Shown here: in pieces, positions 24,987-32,961 of the stretch | How the letters are laid out: every line of letters begins with the position of its first letter | Position numbering within the stretch: the first letter of the stretch is position 1 | Assembly: GCA_017456905.1 (NCBI GenBank) | Contig: JAFTIL010000054.1 | Coordinates: 1-35,578, forward strand | Source of the DNA: Clostridia bacterium | GTDB taxonomy: Bacteria; Bacillota; Clostridia; Oscillospirales; CAG-272 | DNA: 35,578 nucleotides | Direction of reading: 5' to 3' | Notes under the pieces: generated by a model | What the model was told of the DNA's origin: nothing | The model's database searches: none | Seen by the model: the letters and a program-made list of their open reading frames with translations, nothing else | Translations under genes and position numbers: made by a program

Positions 24987-27326
24987 TCAGGAAATCGGAT
25001 ACGTATAATCCATATCCTCTTTGTTGCGGAAGGTAACGGTGATAACAGTTCCCTTCTCCACCATGGTCCCCGGGGCATAGCTTTGAGCAATAGCCACAGC
25101 ACCCGTACCGCTGAGATAGTTGTTGGTGCCTTGGATGCGGATGTTCAGGTCACGGTTGGCAAGGGTCTCGTTGGCAGCCACGGCGGTCTTACCGATGAGA
25201 TCGGGGACCATAACCATTTCGGGGGCCGCGTTGGCTTCGGTATAGAAAATGATCTTGGCGCGGCTCTTTTCAACCTCCACGCCTGCGGCGGGAGATTGGG
25301 CGCGGATCACGCTACCACTGCCCACCACCTCTACCTCAAAGCCTGCGTCGGCTGCATATTTCGAGGCGGCACTGACAGACCACCCCACGTAATAGGGTGC
25401 TTCTACGGCCTGGTTGGCCAATTCCTTGTCGGTATAGACAGCTTCCACGCCCAGGTAAGGCAGGGCCTGTGCCATGACGTTGGCCAGATAAGGCGCGGCC
25501 ACGTAGCTACCGTACAGCACGCCCTTGGTGGGTTCGTCCACCAGAATGAGCACGGCGATCTCGGGATCGTCCGCAGGAGCGAAGCCCACGCAGGAGCAAA
25601 CGTAATAATTGCGGCCGTCGTTCATTTCATTTTTCTTGTCGATCTTCTCGGATGTACCCGTCTTGGCGGCTACGCGATAACCCGCCACGTAGGCGTTCTT
25701 GGCACCGCCGTCTCCCGATACGCCCTGCTCCAGGATCACAGCCAATTTCTTGGCGGTCTCGGAGGAGATGATCTGACGCTTGACCTCAGTCTCAAAGGTC
25801 TCGATCACGTTGCCGCGGCTGTCCTGTACCTCGTTGACCAATCGTGGGGTCATGAGATAACCGCCGTTGGCTACTGCCGTCACGGCCATGATCTGCTGGA
25901 TGGGAGAGATCTTGAAGTTCTGGCCGAAGGCAGAGGTGGCCAGATCGAGGACGGAGAAATTGTCCTCTCTGTAGAAGATGCTGGTACCTTCGCCTGGCAG
26001 ATCGATGCCCGTCTTTTCCAGGTAACCGAAGGCTGAGAAATAATCGTAAAAGGTCTCCTGGCCGATGCGCATACCCATCATCATGAGGATGGGGTTACAG
26101 GACTGCTGAAGTCCCTCGGCAAAGGTAAGGGAGCCGTGGCCCGTGGTCTTGTGACAGCGGATCTTTCGGCCGCTGACAACGTGATAGCCCGGACAGTTGA
26201 AATGCTCATTCTCCACCACCAGGTTTTCCTCATAGGCCATAGAGGCGGTGACGATTTTGAAGGTGGAGCCGGGCATATAGACCTCTGTGACCGCCTTGTT
26301 GGACCAGGTCATGAGCTGAAGCTCCTGCTTGAGCTTGAGGTATTCCTCCGTTCCTTCGGCATAACCGCTGGAATTTAGTATCGCCAAGCAATCCTCGTTG
26401 AGTGTGCGGGGATCATTCAGATCAAAGTTGGGATAGGTGGCCATAGCCAAAACCTCAGCGGTCTTGACGTTGACCACGATACCCGTGGCACGGTTGGCAC
26501 CGCCCGACTCCACGTAGGTGGTGTGAAGCTGCTCCTCCAGCACGGCCTGAATGTTGACGTCCAAAGTGGTTACGATGGAATTGCCATCCTTGGCCTCAAT
26601 GTAGCTCTGATATTCGTAGGGCATCTCGTTGCCGTGGGAATCCCGCGCTGTGATGTACTTGCCGTTGGTTCCCGCCAGAACACTGTTGTATTGCAGCTCA
26701 AGGCCGTACTGGCCCGCACCGTCGCTGCCCGTAAAGCCCAGCACGTGGGCGGCCATGGTGCCATTGGGATAGTAACGCTGACTGCCTGCCTGCAGGAACA
26801 CCATATCGTTAAGTCCTTCCTCGTCGATAAAGGCCTTGACGAGATCAGCGGTATCCTGATCCACGTTTCTTGCGATGGTACGATCAAGATACTTGGTGTA
26901 AGTGGTCTGCTTCATCACGTCATCGTAAGTGGCATCCAAAAGCTCAGACAGCCCTTGGGCGATCTTTTCGGCATAGGCCTTGCCGTCTGCCTCGGCGCAC
27001 GCCTGAATGGTGCGGGGCGCGATGAATACGCGGTAGGTGGTAATATTGGTAGCCAAAAGGACACCGTTGCGGTCGTAGATCTTGCCGCGTTCAGCCACCA
27101 CCTCGGATTCGGTGGTCAACTGGTTGATGACCTTATTCTGGTATTTTTCATAGTCAATGGTTTGATATTTTAAAATGCGGAGCAGAAGTAAAAGCGCGGT
27201 CAAAAATAATACGATCAGCAAAATGGCGGCGCGCTTGACAGTCTCCGTATCCGATGCCCTCCACAAGCCGAAGGGGCCTTGATTCTTCTGAAAGGAGCCT
27301 TGCCCCGATTGGTGATATTGATTCAT
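24987..27326 (-). CDS. spoVD: Class B penicillin-binding protein, SpoVD/FtsI type with PASTA domains
   Basis: A 779-residue transpeptidase with one N-terminal membrane anchor (about 31-52), a dimerisation domain (AERGKIYDRNGVLLATNITTYR), a transpeptidase domain with the active-site S354-T-F-K357, S409-C-N and K555-T-G motifs, and two C-terminal PASTA-like repeats (roughly 640-700 and 715-772, ending VVEKGTVITVTF-type sequence). PASTA domains and its place between ftsL and murE are typical of SpoVD/PbpB. It would cross-link septal or spore cortex wall as the partner of FtsW or SpoVE. As the only class B PBP in the cluster it may serve vegetative division as well, so the symbol is a best choice and not certain. 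GGGAG precedes the ATG. Confidence 0.93.
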   Translation of the reverse strand: MNQYHQSGQGSFQKNQGPFGLWRASDTETVKRAAILLIVLFLTALLLLLRILKYQTIDYEKYQNKVINQLTTESEVVAERGKIYDRNGVLLATNITTYRVFIAPRTIQACAEADGKAYAEKIAQGLSELLDATYDDVMKQTTYTKYLDRTIARNVDQDTADLVKAFIDEEGLNDMVFLQAGSQRYYPNGTMAAHVLGFTGSDGAGQYGLELQYNSVLAGTNGKYITARDSHGNEMPYEYQSYIEAKDGNSIVTTLDVNIQAVLEEQLHTTYVESGGANRATGIVVNVKTAEVLAMATYPNFDLNDPRTLNEDCLAILNSSGYAEGTEEYLKLKQELQLMTWSNKAVTEVYMPGSTFKIVTASMAYEENLVVENEHFNCPGYHVVSGRKIRCHKTTGHGSLTFAEGLQQSCNPILMMMGMRIGQETFYDYFSAFGYLEKTGIDLPGEGTSIFYREDNFSVLDLATSAFGQNFKISPIQQIMAVTAVANGGYLMTPRLVNEVQDSRGNVIETFETEVKRQIISSETAKKLAVILEQGVSGDGGAKNAYVAGYRVAAKTGTSEKIDKKNEMNDGRNYYVCSCVGFAPADDPEIAVLILVDEPTKGVLYGSYVAAPYLANVMAQALPYLGVEAVYTDKELANQAVEAPYYVGWSVSAASKYAADAGFEVEVVGSGSVIRAQSPAAGVEVEKSRAKIIFYTEANAAPEMVMVPDLIGKTAVAANETLANRDLNIRIQGTNNYLSGTGAVAIAQSYAPGTMVEKGTVITVTFRNKEDMDYTYPIS

Positions 27327-27575
27327 GGGTTCTCCCTTCTTCTTTTAGTTTTTATGTATGAAAATAATACAGGCGGCGTGTTGCACCGCCGCCTGAAACG
27401 ATCATATCTGATATAACAGCGTTCCCTTGCAGGTTAAGGGAGTCTGCCGACATTACGGTCAACCTTGGTCAGGAGCGTCCATCAATATGGTATGAAACCA
27501 GACCGACCGATATGACTCGAAGTGACCGCCGCTCTGGGCGGTTTTGCTATAACGAACTCTCTTCTTCTAAATTTT
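27327..27575 (-). other. 249-base leader between ftsL and spoVD with hairpins
   Basis: There is no credible gene. On the - strand it holds an ACCGCC/GGCGGT hairpin (about 27525-27542), a CCCTT-AAGGG hairpin (about 27432-27448), and a strong AGGCGGCG/CGCCGCCT hairpin (27370-27395) followed only by TGTATTATTTTC. That last hairpin could be an attenuator. GGTC and GACC blocks between 27465 and 27510 could pair. It may be a structured leader; the evidence is only base pairing by eye. Confidence 0.4.
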
Positions 27576-28577
27576 TCAATCCCCAAAGCCGAAGGCGCTG
27601 AGCAAGGCGGAAAGACCGGTTTTCTTTTCCTCACCTTCCTCATCAAACACCTCCACGTAGTCTTCAGCTTGTCCGTCAAGATAGCCTCCATCCAGGTATC
27701 TTTCACTGACCATGCCGAATTCATTAGCGGCTCTGTCCTCAATCATTAACATATCAGATTTTAGCGCAAGCATGTCCGTAAGCTCGCCAATGGCGCTCTC
27801 GCGGGCAGAAAGCTCATCCCTGAGCTGGCTGATCTCTCTGGTAGACTGGCTTACCAACACCGTGCTGCTGATGACCATAGACATGGACACAGCAACTGTG
27901 ACAAGCGTTGCTACCAGCCCTACGGGAAGAGATCTGCGGACCTTTTGAGGTGCCGCGCAAACCATCTCCTTTTCGCGGGGGAAGGTTTCACCTGCCCACT
28001 CGTTCAGCTTCATAAAGACCTTGTAGGTCAAAAGCTTCTGAACAATGGCAGGCAGCTTGTCAGTATCAGTAAGCCACCCGGCTTTTTTTAACGAAGGTAC
28101 CCCCTTCGCATTTTCCCGGGCGACGACCATAGCTCGAATGGCCTCTTGGCTTTCGGGCGTTTGCTTCACGTCCCGATACTGAGGGTATCGGTAGTTCCGC
28201 TGGTCACGGTAGTAACGGCGGAAATCATCCGCTGTCATGTACCGCTTACCGTCGCTGACACCGCTTCGATAGGTGTTCGCGGAGCTTGTACCTGCTACCT
28301 GCTCCAACGCATCGGTCTTAACAAAAGCACCGGGAGTCTGTGCTCTATGCAAAGCCTCCTTTTTGCGTTGCTCTGCTGCCTCTCTGCGAACGCGGCCTGC
28401 AACTCCGCGATCACGATAACGCTCACAGAACATCGCTACGTAACGGCTGTCCGTATCCCCCGTTTCCGCTTCCTTTCGGCGGCGGATAGCAGGATCCAGC
28501 TCGTCACCGCAGATCACACGGGCGCTACTGCAATAGCTGACCGTCATATGATCGCTGCGATCGTACTCTCTCTCCAT
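27576..28577 (-). CDS. ftsL: FtsL-like divisome protein with large N-terminal extension
   Basis: A 333-residue bitopic protein in the FtsL position (after rsmH, before the class B PBP). One membrane segment (about 218-243) is followed by a heptad-like helix STREISQLRDELSARESAIGEL and the motif MIEDRAANEFGMV (about 278-290), which matches the end of the FtsL/DivIC coiled coil (IE..A..ELGM). The tail is acidic. The unusual part is the cytoplasmic N-terminus: about 218 residues rich in Arg, Tyr and Gln (FRRYYRDQRNYRYPQYRDVK), probably disordered in part. Ordinary FtsL is about 100-130 residues. AAGGAG stands 9 bases before the ATG. The FtsL role is inferred from position and the coiled-coil end; the extension matches nothing I know. 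Confidence 0.75.
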   Translation of the reverse strand: MEREYDRSDHMTVSYCSSARVICGDELDPAIRRRKEAETGDTDSRYVAMFCERYRDRGVAGRVRREAAEQRKKEALHRAQTPGAFVKTDALEQVAGTSSANTYRSGVSDGKRYMTADDFRRYYRDQRNYRYPQYRDVKQTPESQEAIRAMVVARENAKGVPSLKKAGWLTDTDKLPAIVQKLLTYKVFMKLNEWAGETFPREKEMVCAAPQKVRRSLPVGLVATLVTVAVSMSMVISSTVLVSQSTREISQLRDELSARESAIGELTDMLALKSDMLMIEDRAANEFGMVSERYLDGGYLDGQAEDYVEVFDEEGEEKKTGLSALLSAFGFGD

Positions 28578-28655
28578 GACCGAATGCTCCTTCCTATCGT
28601 GATATGCTGACCACCCCTTCGGGTGGGGATTGACTAATGGTAAACACCGAAAGCT

Positions 28656-29642
28656 TCACAGCTTTTCGGCCACCCTGAGCTTCGCACTTCGGGAACGAGG
28701 ATTGACTGCAAGTTCCTCGTCGCCGGGAAGCACGGGCTTCTTGGTAATGATCTTTACGCGGGGCTTTTTGCCGCACACGCATATAGGTAACGATTTAGGA
28801 CAAGTACAGCCCGATGCCATATCCGCAAAGGTCTGCTTGACGATGCGGTCTTCCAAGGAATGGAAGGTGATGACCGCCATGCGTCCGCCGGGCTTCAAAA
28901 GCTCAAGCGCCGATTCAAGGGCAGGACGGATCACGTCCAGCTCGTGATTGACCTCAATGCGGATCGCCTGAAAGCTTCTCTTGGCGGGGTGGTGACCTCC
29001 CTCGCGGGCGGCCGCAGGAATTGCTTCCTTTATGATAGAAACCAGCGCACCCGTGGTTTCAATGGGGGCGGTTTCTCTCGCTTTGACGATGCGCTGTGCA
29101 ATACGGGGAGCAAATCTCTCTTCGCCGTAATCGTACAGGATGCGTCTCAGCTCTGCTTCGCTGTAGGTATTGACCACATCGTAGGCCGTGAGGGAGGACT
29201 CACTGCTGTGAGGGTCATCAGGATCCTTGGGACGGCTGTCCATTCTCATGTCGAGAGGGGCATCCGCCATGTAAGAAAAGCCACGTTCAGGTGTGTCCAA
29301 CTGGTAAGAAGAAACGCCAAGGTCGGCCAAAAAGCCGTCGATGTGTTTTATTCCCAATTCCCCGCACACGCTGTCAAGCTGTGCGAAATTGCTGTGAACC
29401 ACACAAGCACGCTCTCCGAAAACCGCAAGGCGTTCGGTGGCGACCTTAACAGCCGTCTCGTCCTGGTCGAGGCCGATGAGCCGTCCTGTGGTGAGGCGCT
29501 TAGCAATCTCGGACGAATGGCCCGCGCCTCCGCAGGTCCCGTCCACGTAAATACCCTCTGGCTTGATTGCCAAGCCCTCCATACACTCGTTCAAAAGCAC
29601 CGAGGTGTGGGAGAAGGTAATCTTTTCGTTGTCGTTGATCAT
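28656..29642 (-). CDS. rsmH: 16S rRNA (cytosine1402-N4)-methyltransferase RsmH
   Basis: A 328-residue SAM-dependent enzyme methylating C1402 of 16S rRNA. It shows [13 protein letters not shown], the SAM loop [51 protein letters not shown], and the C-terminal [19 protein letters not shown] and [14 protein letters not shown]. Length is normal (about 310-330). Its ATG overlaps the mraZ stop (ATGA) and it has no strong ribosome site of its own, so translation is probably coupled to mraZ. In many bacteria it is the second gene of the dcw cluster, as here. Confidence 0.98.
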   Translation of the reverse strand: MINDNEKITFSHTSVLLNECMEGLAIKPEGIYVDGTCGGAGHSSEIAKRLTTGRLIGLDQDETAVKVATERLAVFGERACVVHSNFAQLDSVCGELGIKHIDGFLADLGVSSYQLDTPERGFSYMADAPLDMRMDSRPKDPDDPHSSESSLTAYDVVNTYSEAELRRILYDYGEERFAPRIAQRIVKARETAPIETTGALVSIIKEAIPAAAREGGHHPAKRSFQAIRIEVNHELDVIRPALESALELLKPGGRMAVITFHSLEDRIVKQTFADMASGCTCPKSLPICVCGKKPRVKIITKKPVLPGDEELAVNPRSRSAKLRVAEKL

Positions 29643-30091
29643 AACAGACCAAATTCTTCAAGGTCAGCGCGGAGATCCTCAAGATCCTCCTCGTAATTTG
29701 CCTTGGATGCTTCATAAGCGGCCAGGGACCAGATTTCGGCGTAGTCGCCGCATCCGAGGATGACGATCTCCTTGGCTTCTTTCGTATCTATCCCCGCATA
29801 TTCCATGAGGGGCTTGACGATGGTCGCTCTGCCCTGCCCATCAGCACTCTGAGGGTCGGCGTTGGGGAACAGAAAGCGCTTATATCTGGCCTTCAGGTCA
29901 CCCTTCATCTGGTTGATCGGCTCGGTGTAGACCTTCCAAGCCTCTTCGGAGTAGATCTTGAGAATGGGAGCACGAAAATCTTTTGCGATCACGAAGGAAG
30001 TTCCCAAATACTCCCTCAGCTTCGCGGGAATGAAAAAGCGGCCCTTGGCATCTATGGTATGTCGGTATTCGCCTGTCAACTCGTCGAACAT
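29639..30091 (-). CDS. mraZ: Transcriptional regulator MraZ
   Basis: A 150-residue AbrB-like protein with two SpoVT/AbrB repeats: [27 protein letters not shown] (first) and [25 protein letters not shown] (second), each with the D-x-x-G-R pattern. MraZ binds clustered short direct repeats in front of its own operon and controls dcw expression. The ribosome site AAAGGAGGAG lies before the ATG. It is the first gene of the dcw operon, with a promoter at 30277-30305 and candidate MraZ boxes between that promoter and the gene, plus a remarkable second array upstream. Confidence 0.98.
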   Translation of the reverse strand: MFDELTGEYRHTIDAKGRFFIPAKLREYLGTSFVIAKDFRAPILKIYSEEAWKVYTEPINQMKGDLKARYKRFLFPNADPQSADGQGRATIVKPLMEYAGIDTKEAKEIVILGCGDYAEIWSLAAYEASKANYEEDLEDLRADLEEFGLL

Positions 30092-30212
30092 ATCGCGCTC
30101 CTCCTTTCTCGAAAATTCTTTCCGATTGCTGTCAATAGCTATACTCGTTTTTGATCGGTCGGGTGTGAAAGATTTTGTTCCCGTCGGGGGAACCGATCTG
30201 TGTTTCTTTGCG

Positions 30213-30262
30213 CCATTTCAGTGGTTTTTCCACCACTTTCCCACACATTTGCTCCACTTTCC
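30213..30262 (-). promoter_or_regulatory. Candidate MraZ operator, three boxes at 20-21 bp steps
   Basis: On the - strand GGAAAGTGG occurs at 30254-30262 and 30233-30241, with the variant CTGAAATGG at 30213-30221; box starts are 21 and 20 bp apart. Between them GTGG recurs about every 10 bp (GGTGGTGGAAAGTGG, then GTGTGGGAAAGTGGTGG), the pattern expected of MraZ, which binds repeated GTGG/AAAGTG-type half sites once per helical turn. The boxes lie just downstream of the mraZ promoter, so binding would block transcription: autoregulation is likely. Confidence 0.75.
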
Positions 30263-30276
30263 ACCACCTTGCTCCA

Positions 30277-30305
30277 ATTATACAATAAATAAGCAAAAAA
30301 ATCAA
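30277..30305 (-). promoter_or_regulatory. Sigma-A promoter of mraZ / dcw operon
   Basis: On the - strand TTGATT (30300-30305), 17-base spacer, TATAAT (30277-30282). The expected transcript starts near 30270 with a leader of about 180 bases containing the MraZ boxes. Confidence 0.8.
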
Positions 30306-30471
30306 CAGGTTCTCGGAATGTTTACGAAAAGTTAAAACATTCCCTGTCATACTGCTGTTTTTGGTATTTGTTCAAAAATAATTTGTTTTTATTACGACAT
30401 TTTCGTGCCATTTTTGGTATTTTTCGTTCTTCAAAGCGACAAAAAATGCCACATTTCCTCACAAAAACAAC

Positions 30472-30499
30472 AAAAAAGGCCCTGTTTTTTCAGGGGCGT
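30472..30499 (-). terminator. Leftward terminator upstream of the mraZ promoter
   Basis: On the - strand GCCCCTG-AAAAAA-CAGGGCC (one mismatch) is followed by TTTTTTG. It would stop transcripts that run out of the spoVAF-like gene, about 290 bases past its stop codon and after the box array. An adjacent CGTCA/TGACG hairpin followed by TTTTT (30496-30516) points the other way. Confidence 0.7.
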
Positions 30500-30540
30500 C
30501 AAAAATGACGTTTTTACCCCTGAAAACAGCGGCGTTTTGA

Positions 30541-30740
30541 AGACTTGGGGAGGAAAGTGGGGGAGTTATCGCAAATCCCGGTGAAGAGGGGGGAAAGTGG
30601 TAGAACCAACGATGAGAGGCCTTGGGTATGGTGGAAAGTGGAGCAAAAGACACGCAACAGGTGCGCGGCGGTGTGAAATGGAGAAATAAAGCCGACAAAA
30701 AGCGAGCGTGGAGGAAAGTGGAGGAAGATCACCATTCAAT
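30541..30740 (+). repeat. Five GGAAAGTGG boxes phased at 40-41 bp
   Basis: Boxes on the + strand start at 30552, 30592, 30633, 30673 (variant GTGAAATGG) and 30713, giving steps of 40, 41, 40 and 40 bp. Apart from the box and a purine-rich flank, the 40-bp units share no sequence, so this is not a simple tandem duplication. Several boxes have a second GTGG or GGGG 10 bp before the core, as in MraZ sites. The array fills most of the gap between the spoVAF-like gene and the mraZ promoter and is opposite in orientation to the promoter-proximal boxes. Confidence 0.7.
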
Positions 30741-30785
30741 CAGCATATGGGTGGTATGCGGCGTGGGGAAAACAGTGTATTTTTC

Positions 30786-32249
30786 TCAAGAATTCTTCCC
30801 TTTTTGACCGCCTTGTGGGGATCTGTCCTTTCGCACGCGAAAAAATAGAGATTTGAGGGCACGGCCATTGAAGGGGATGAGGGGATACAGATAACTGCGG
30901 GTACCGTTGACCGTCACGTTGGTGAGCAGTAAGATCAAGATAAGAATAAAGCCTCCCGCGTAGCCCCACACGTTAAAGCACGCGGTGAGGATGAGCAAGC
31001 CGATACGCAAGAACTTAAAGGCATAGCCCAGTTCATAGCTTCGTTGGGTGAAATTGGCGATGGCCACGAAGGCCATATAAAGGATGACCTCGGGGATGAG
31101 CCAGCCGATACTGACAGCAAAATCACCGAGAATGAGACCACCCACCACCGACAAAGAATTGGACAGCATACTGGGAGTGTTGAGAGAGGCCATGCGAAGG
31201 CCGTCGATGATAAACTCCGTGAGCAAGAGCTGTGCCAGGATGGGGATGCGCCCCGTCTCGGTGGGGATGATAAAGCTGAGCCAATCGGGAATATAGGCGG
31301 CGTTCATGACCAGGAGGTACCAGGTGGGAGTGAGGAACAGGGTCATCCAGAAGACGATATGCCGCACCACGCGGATATAGGTGCCTGTCAGCGGCGGGAA
31401 ATAGAAATCGTTGGTCTCCTGCATGAAATCGAAAATTGAGGTCGGAAGGATCATGATCTGGGGAGAGTTATCGCAGATGACCAGTACACTTCCCTCCATG
31501 AGCTGAGCTGCGGCGGCATCGGGACGTTCGGTATAGCGGATCTTCGGGAACGGGTTATACCATCGTTTTTTGATCAGCACCTCTGCCAAGGATTCATGGC
31601 CCATGGAGAGGGCGTCTGTATCCACGGTGACCAGTTTCTTCTTGAGCTTGTCCACGTACTCAAGATCTGCTCTGTCGTTCATATAGCAGATCACGATATC
31701 AGTCTTAGAGCTCTTCCCTACGTTCAAGTAGCTCATGGTGAGTGCGGGATTACGGATGCGGCGACGAATGAGGGCGGTATTAAATATGAGGGTCTCCACG
31801 AATCCGTCCCGCGCCCCTCGCATAACCTTATCCCCTTCGGGCTCTCCCGTTTCTCTGGCAGGATATGTCCGAGCGTCAATGATGACGGCCTCGTCTCCAA
31901 AAGCAGACCCCAGCATGAGAGCGGCACCCGAAAGCACCATCTGAACCATAGTATCCACCGAATTGGTCACGTCGGTCTCCACGTAGGGCAAGGCGTTACT
32001 GAGAAAACGCTCGGCAGGACTGCGAGGGTCTCCGTCGCGGAGGGGAAAGTCCAAGCCCTTTTGTGAGAGGAAGTGCATCATGAGCTTTTGCATGACGGTG
32101 TCCTTGATGAAGCCGTCGATAAAATACAGGGTCATCTCGTCCTCACCCACTCTGAGTGTTTTCTTGAGCAGGTCAAAATTTTCGCCTACGCGAAGCAGGT
32201 CATCCATGCGGGTGACGTTTTCACGATAGGAATTTGTGAGCTTGTTCAT
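30786..32249 (-). CDS. GerA-family spore germination protein, SpoVAF-like
   Basis: A 487-residue GerA-family membrane protein. The opening MDDLLRVGENFDLLKKTLRVGEDEMTLYFIDGFIKD is close to SpoVAF as I remember it, rather than to the A subunits of nutrient receptors. A hydrophilic N-terminal half is followed by the family core (VLVICDNSPQIMILPTSIFDFMQETNDFYFPP) and about five membrane helices from residue 290 on, with a basic C-terminal tail. Such proteins sit in the spore inner membrane and act in germination. SpoVAF is usually the last gene of a spoVA operon; here no spoVA gene is next to it, and it takes the place where spoIIIAH would be expected after spoIIIAG. AAGGAGG precedes the ATG. GerKA-type receptor subunit is the alternative. 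Confidence 0.88.
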   Translation of the reverse strand: MNKLTNSYRENVTRMDDLLRVGENFDLLKKTLRVGEDEMTLYFIDGFIKDTVMQKLMMHFLSQKGLDFPLRDGDPRSPAERFLSNALPYVETDVTNSVDTMVQMVLSGAALMLGSAFGDEAVIIDARTYPARETGEPEGDKVMRGARDGFVETLIFNTALIRRRIRNPALTMSYLNVGKSSKTDIVICYMNDRADLEYVDKLKKKLVTVDTDALSMGHESLAEVLIKKRWYNPFPKIRYTERPDAAAAQLMEGSVLVICDNSPQIMILPTSIFDFMQETNDFYFPPLTGTYIRVVRHIVFWMTLFLTPTWYLLVMNAAYIPDWLSFIIPTETGRIPILAQLLLTEFIIDGLRMASLNTPSMLSNSLSVVGGLILGDFAVSIGWLIPEVILYMAFVAIANFTQRSYELGYAFKFLRIGLLILTACFNVWGYAGGFILILILLLTNVTVNGTRSYLYPLIPFNGRALKSLFFRVRKDRSPQGGQKGKNS

Positions 32250-32263
32250 AGGGCCTCCTTGGA

Positions 32264-32303
32264 TAAATGTTGTTTGCGGGCAGTGCCCGCAAACAACAAT
32301 TTA
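32264..32303. repeat. 40-bp palindrome made of TAAATTGTTGTTT-type ends
   Basis: A near-perfect palindrome, TAAATGTTGTTTGCGGGCA then TGCCCGCAAACAACAATTTA, equals the two ends of the element at 19039-19332 joined without the interior. It lies 14 bases upstream of the spoVAF-like start codon, just before its ribosome site. The rest of the 163-base gap to spoIIIAG is AT-rich with no gene seen. Confidence 0.75.
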
Positions 32304-32412
32304 CCTATCTATTTACAATATAGTATTTCCCTCAAAGCCTCTATTATCCCTCCGAATCTTCAATCATAAAATTTTACCGCAATTTGACAATCCTTTTCAT
32401 ACTCTCGATATT

Positions 32413-32961
32413 TTACGCGCCACCCGTGACGTAGATCTTATGCACCCCAACGCCAAAGGCGGCTGAAAGAAGCTGAGTGATCTCGCCTTTGACCCCGGGA
32501 TCGTTCCCTCCCGAGCAGACCACGCCGATACCAAGGATCTCGGGGACCCGCTCGGTAAGGTAGACCACTTTTTCCGAATTGCCGTTCCCAATGATGATAT
32601 GCTCCAGCGTCTCACCGTTTGCAGTAAGCTTTTGGTCGGTGGCATAAACGTATTCGTAGCCTCCGGCCAAATTGACTACGGCATATACGTTCCCTGCCCC
32701 CCTCACCCGCGAGCAGATGGTGATCACCCGCTGTTCCATCGCGGTACGGTATTCCTCCATACTGAGCAGCTCCAGGCCCTCGCCTGCCGCCTCAGAAGGC
32801 GAAGCCGCGTTTTTTTCGTCATCGTCAAAAAACACCTTGGCCCATTCTCCCCCAAACAAAAGAAGGATCACGCCAAAGGCCAGGCTCACAAGCACCACCT
32901 TCAGCTTGCCGTTTTTCTTCATGGCACCTACGGTGCGGCTGATATTTTCCTGTTGATCCAT
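32413..32961 (-). CDS. spoIIIAG: Stage III sporulation protein AG
   Basis: A 182-residue protein with one membrane segment (about 22-40) and a ring-building EscJ/PrgK-like domain; SpoIIIAG forms a large oligomeric ring in the mother-cell side of the channel to the forespore. The family core LLSMEEYRTAMEQRVITICSRVRGAGNVYAVVNL and the C-terminal GIGVVCSGGNDPGVKGEITQLLSAAFGVGVHKIYV are clear. I chose 32961 since GGAG stands 6 bases upstream; this ribosome site is part of the leader repeat. The in-frame sequence beyond it is repeat and not homologous. spoIIIAH does not follow. Confidence 0.96.
   Translation of the reverse strand: MDQQENISRTVGAMKKNGKLKVVLVSLAFGVILLLFGGEWAKVFFDDDEKNAASPSEAAGEGLELLSMEEYRTAMEQRVITICSRVRGAGNVYAVVNLAGGYEYVYATDQKLTANGETLEHIIIGNGNSEKVVYLTERVPEILGIGVVCSGGNDPGVKGEITQLLSAAFGVGVHKIYVTGGA

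Noticed and set aside
27353-27360. CATACATA on the - strand as a sigma-E -10 for spoVD
   Set aside because: No matching -35 at 13-15 bases, and the start point would be only about 20 bases from the ATG.
30121-30180. TTGACA on the - strand as a second mraZ promoter
   Set aside because: No -10 hexamer at suitable distance.
30541-30740. CRISPR-like array
   Set aside because: The spacing is regular (40 bp), but the shared part is only about 9 bases, far shorter than a CRISPR repeat, and no cas genes are near.
30514-30807. Short reading frames across the box array on both strands
   Set aside because: They have no ribosome sites and no family resemblance; repeated residues in them only reflect the repeated boxes.
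32355-32400. Sigma-F-like promoter (GGTAAAATT) for the spoVAF-like gene
   Set aside because: A GTATG -35 candidate exists but at 19 bases, too far from the -10.
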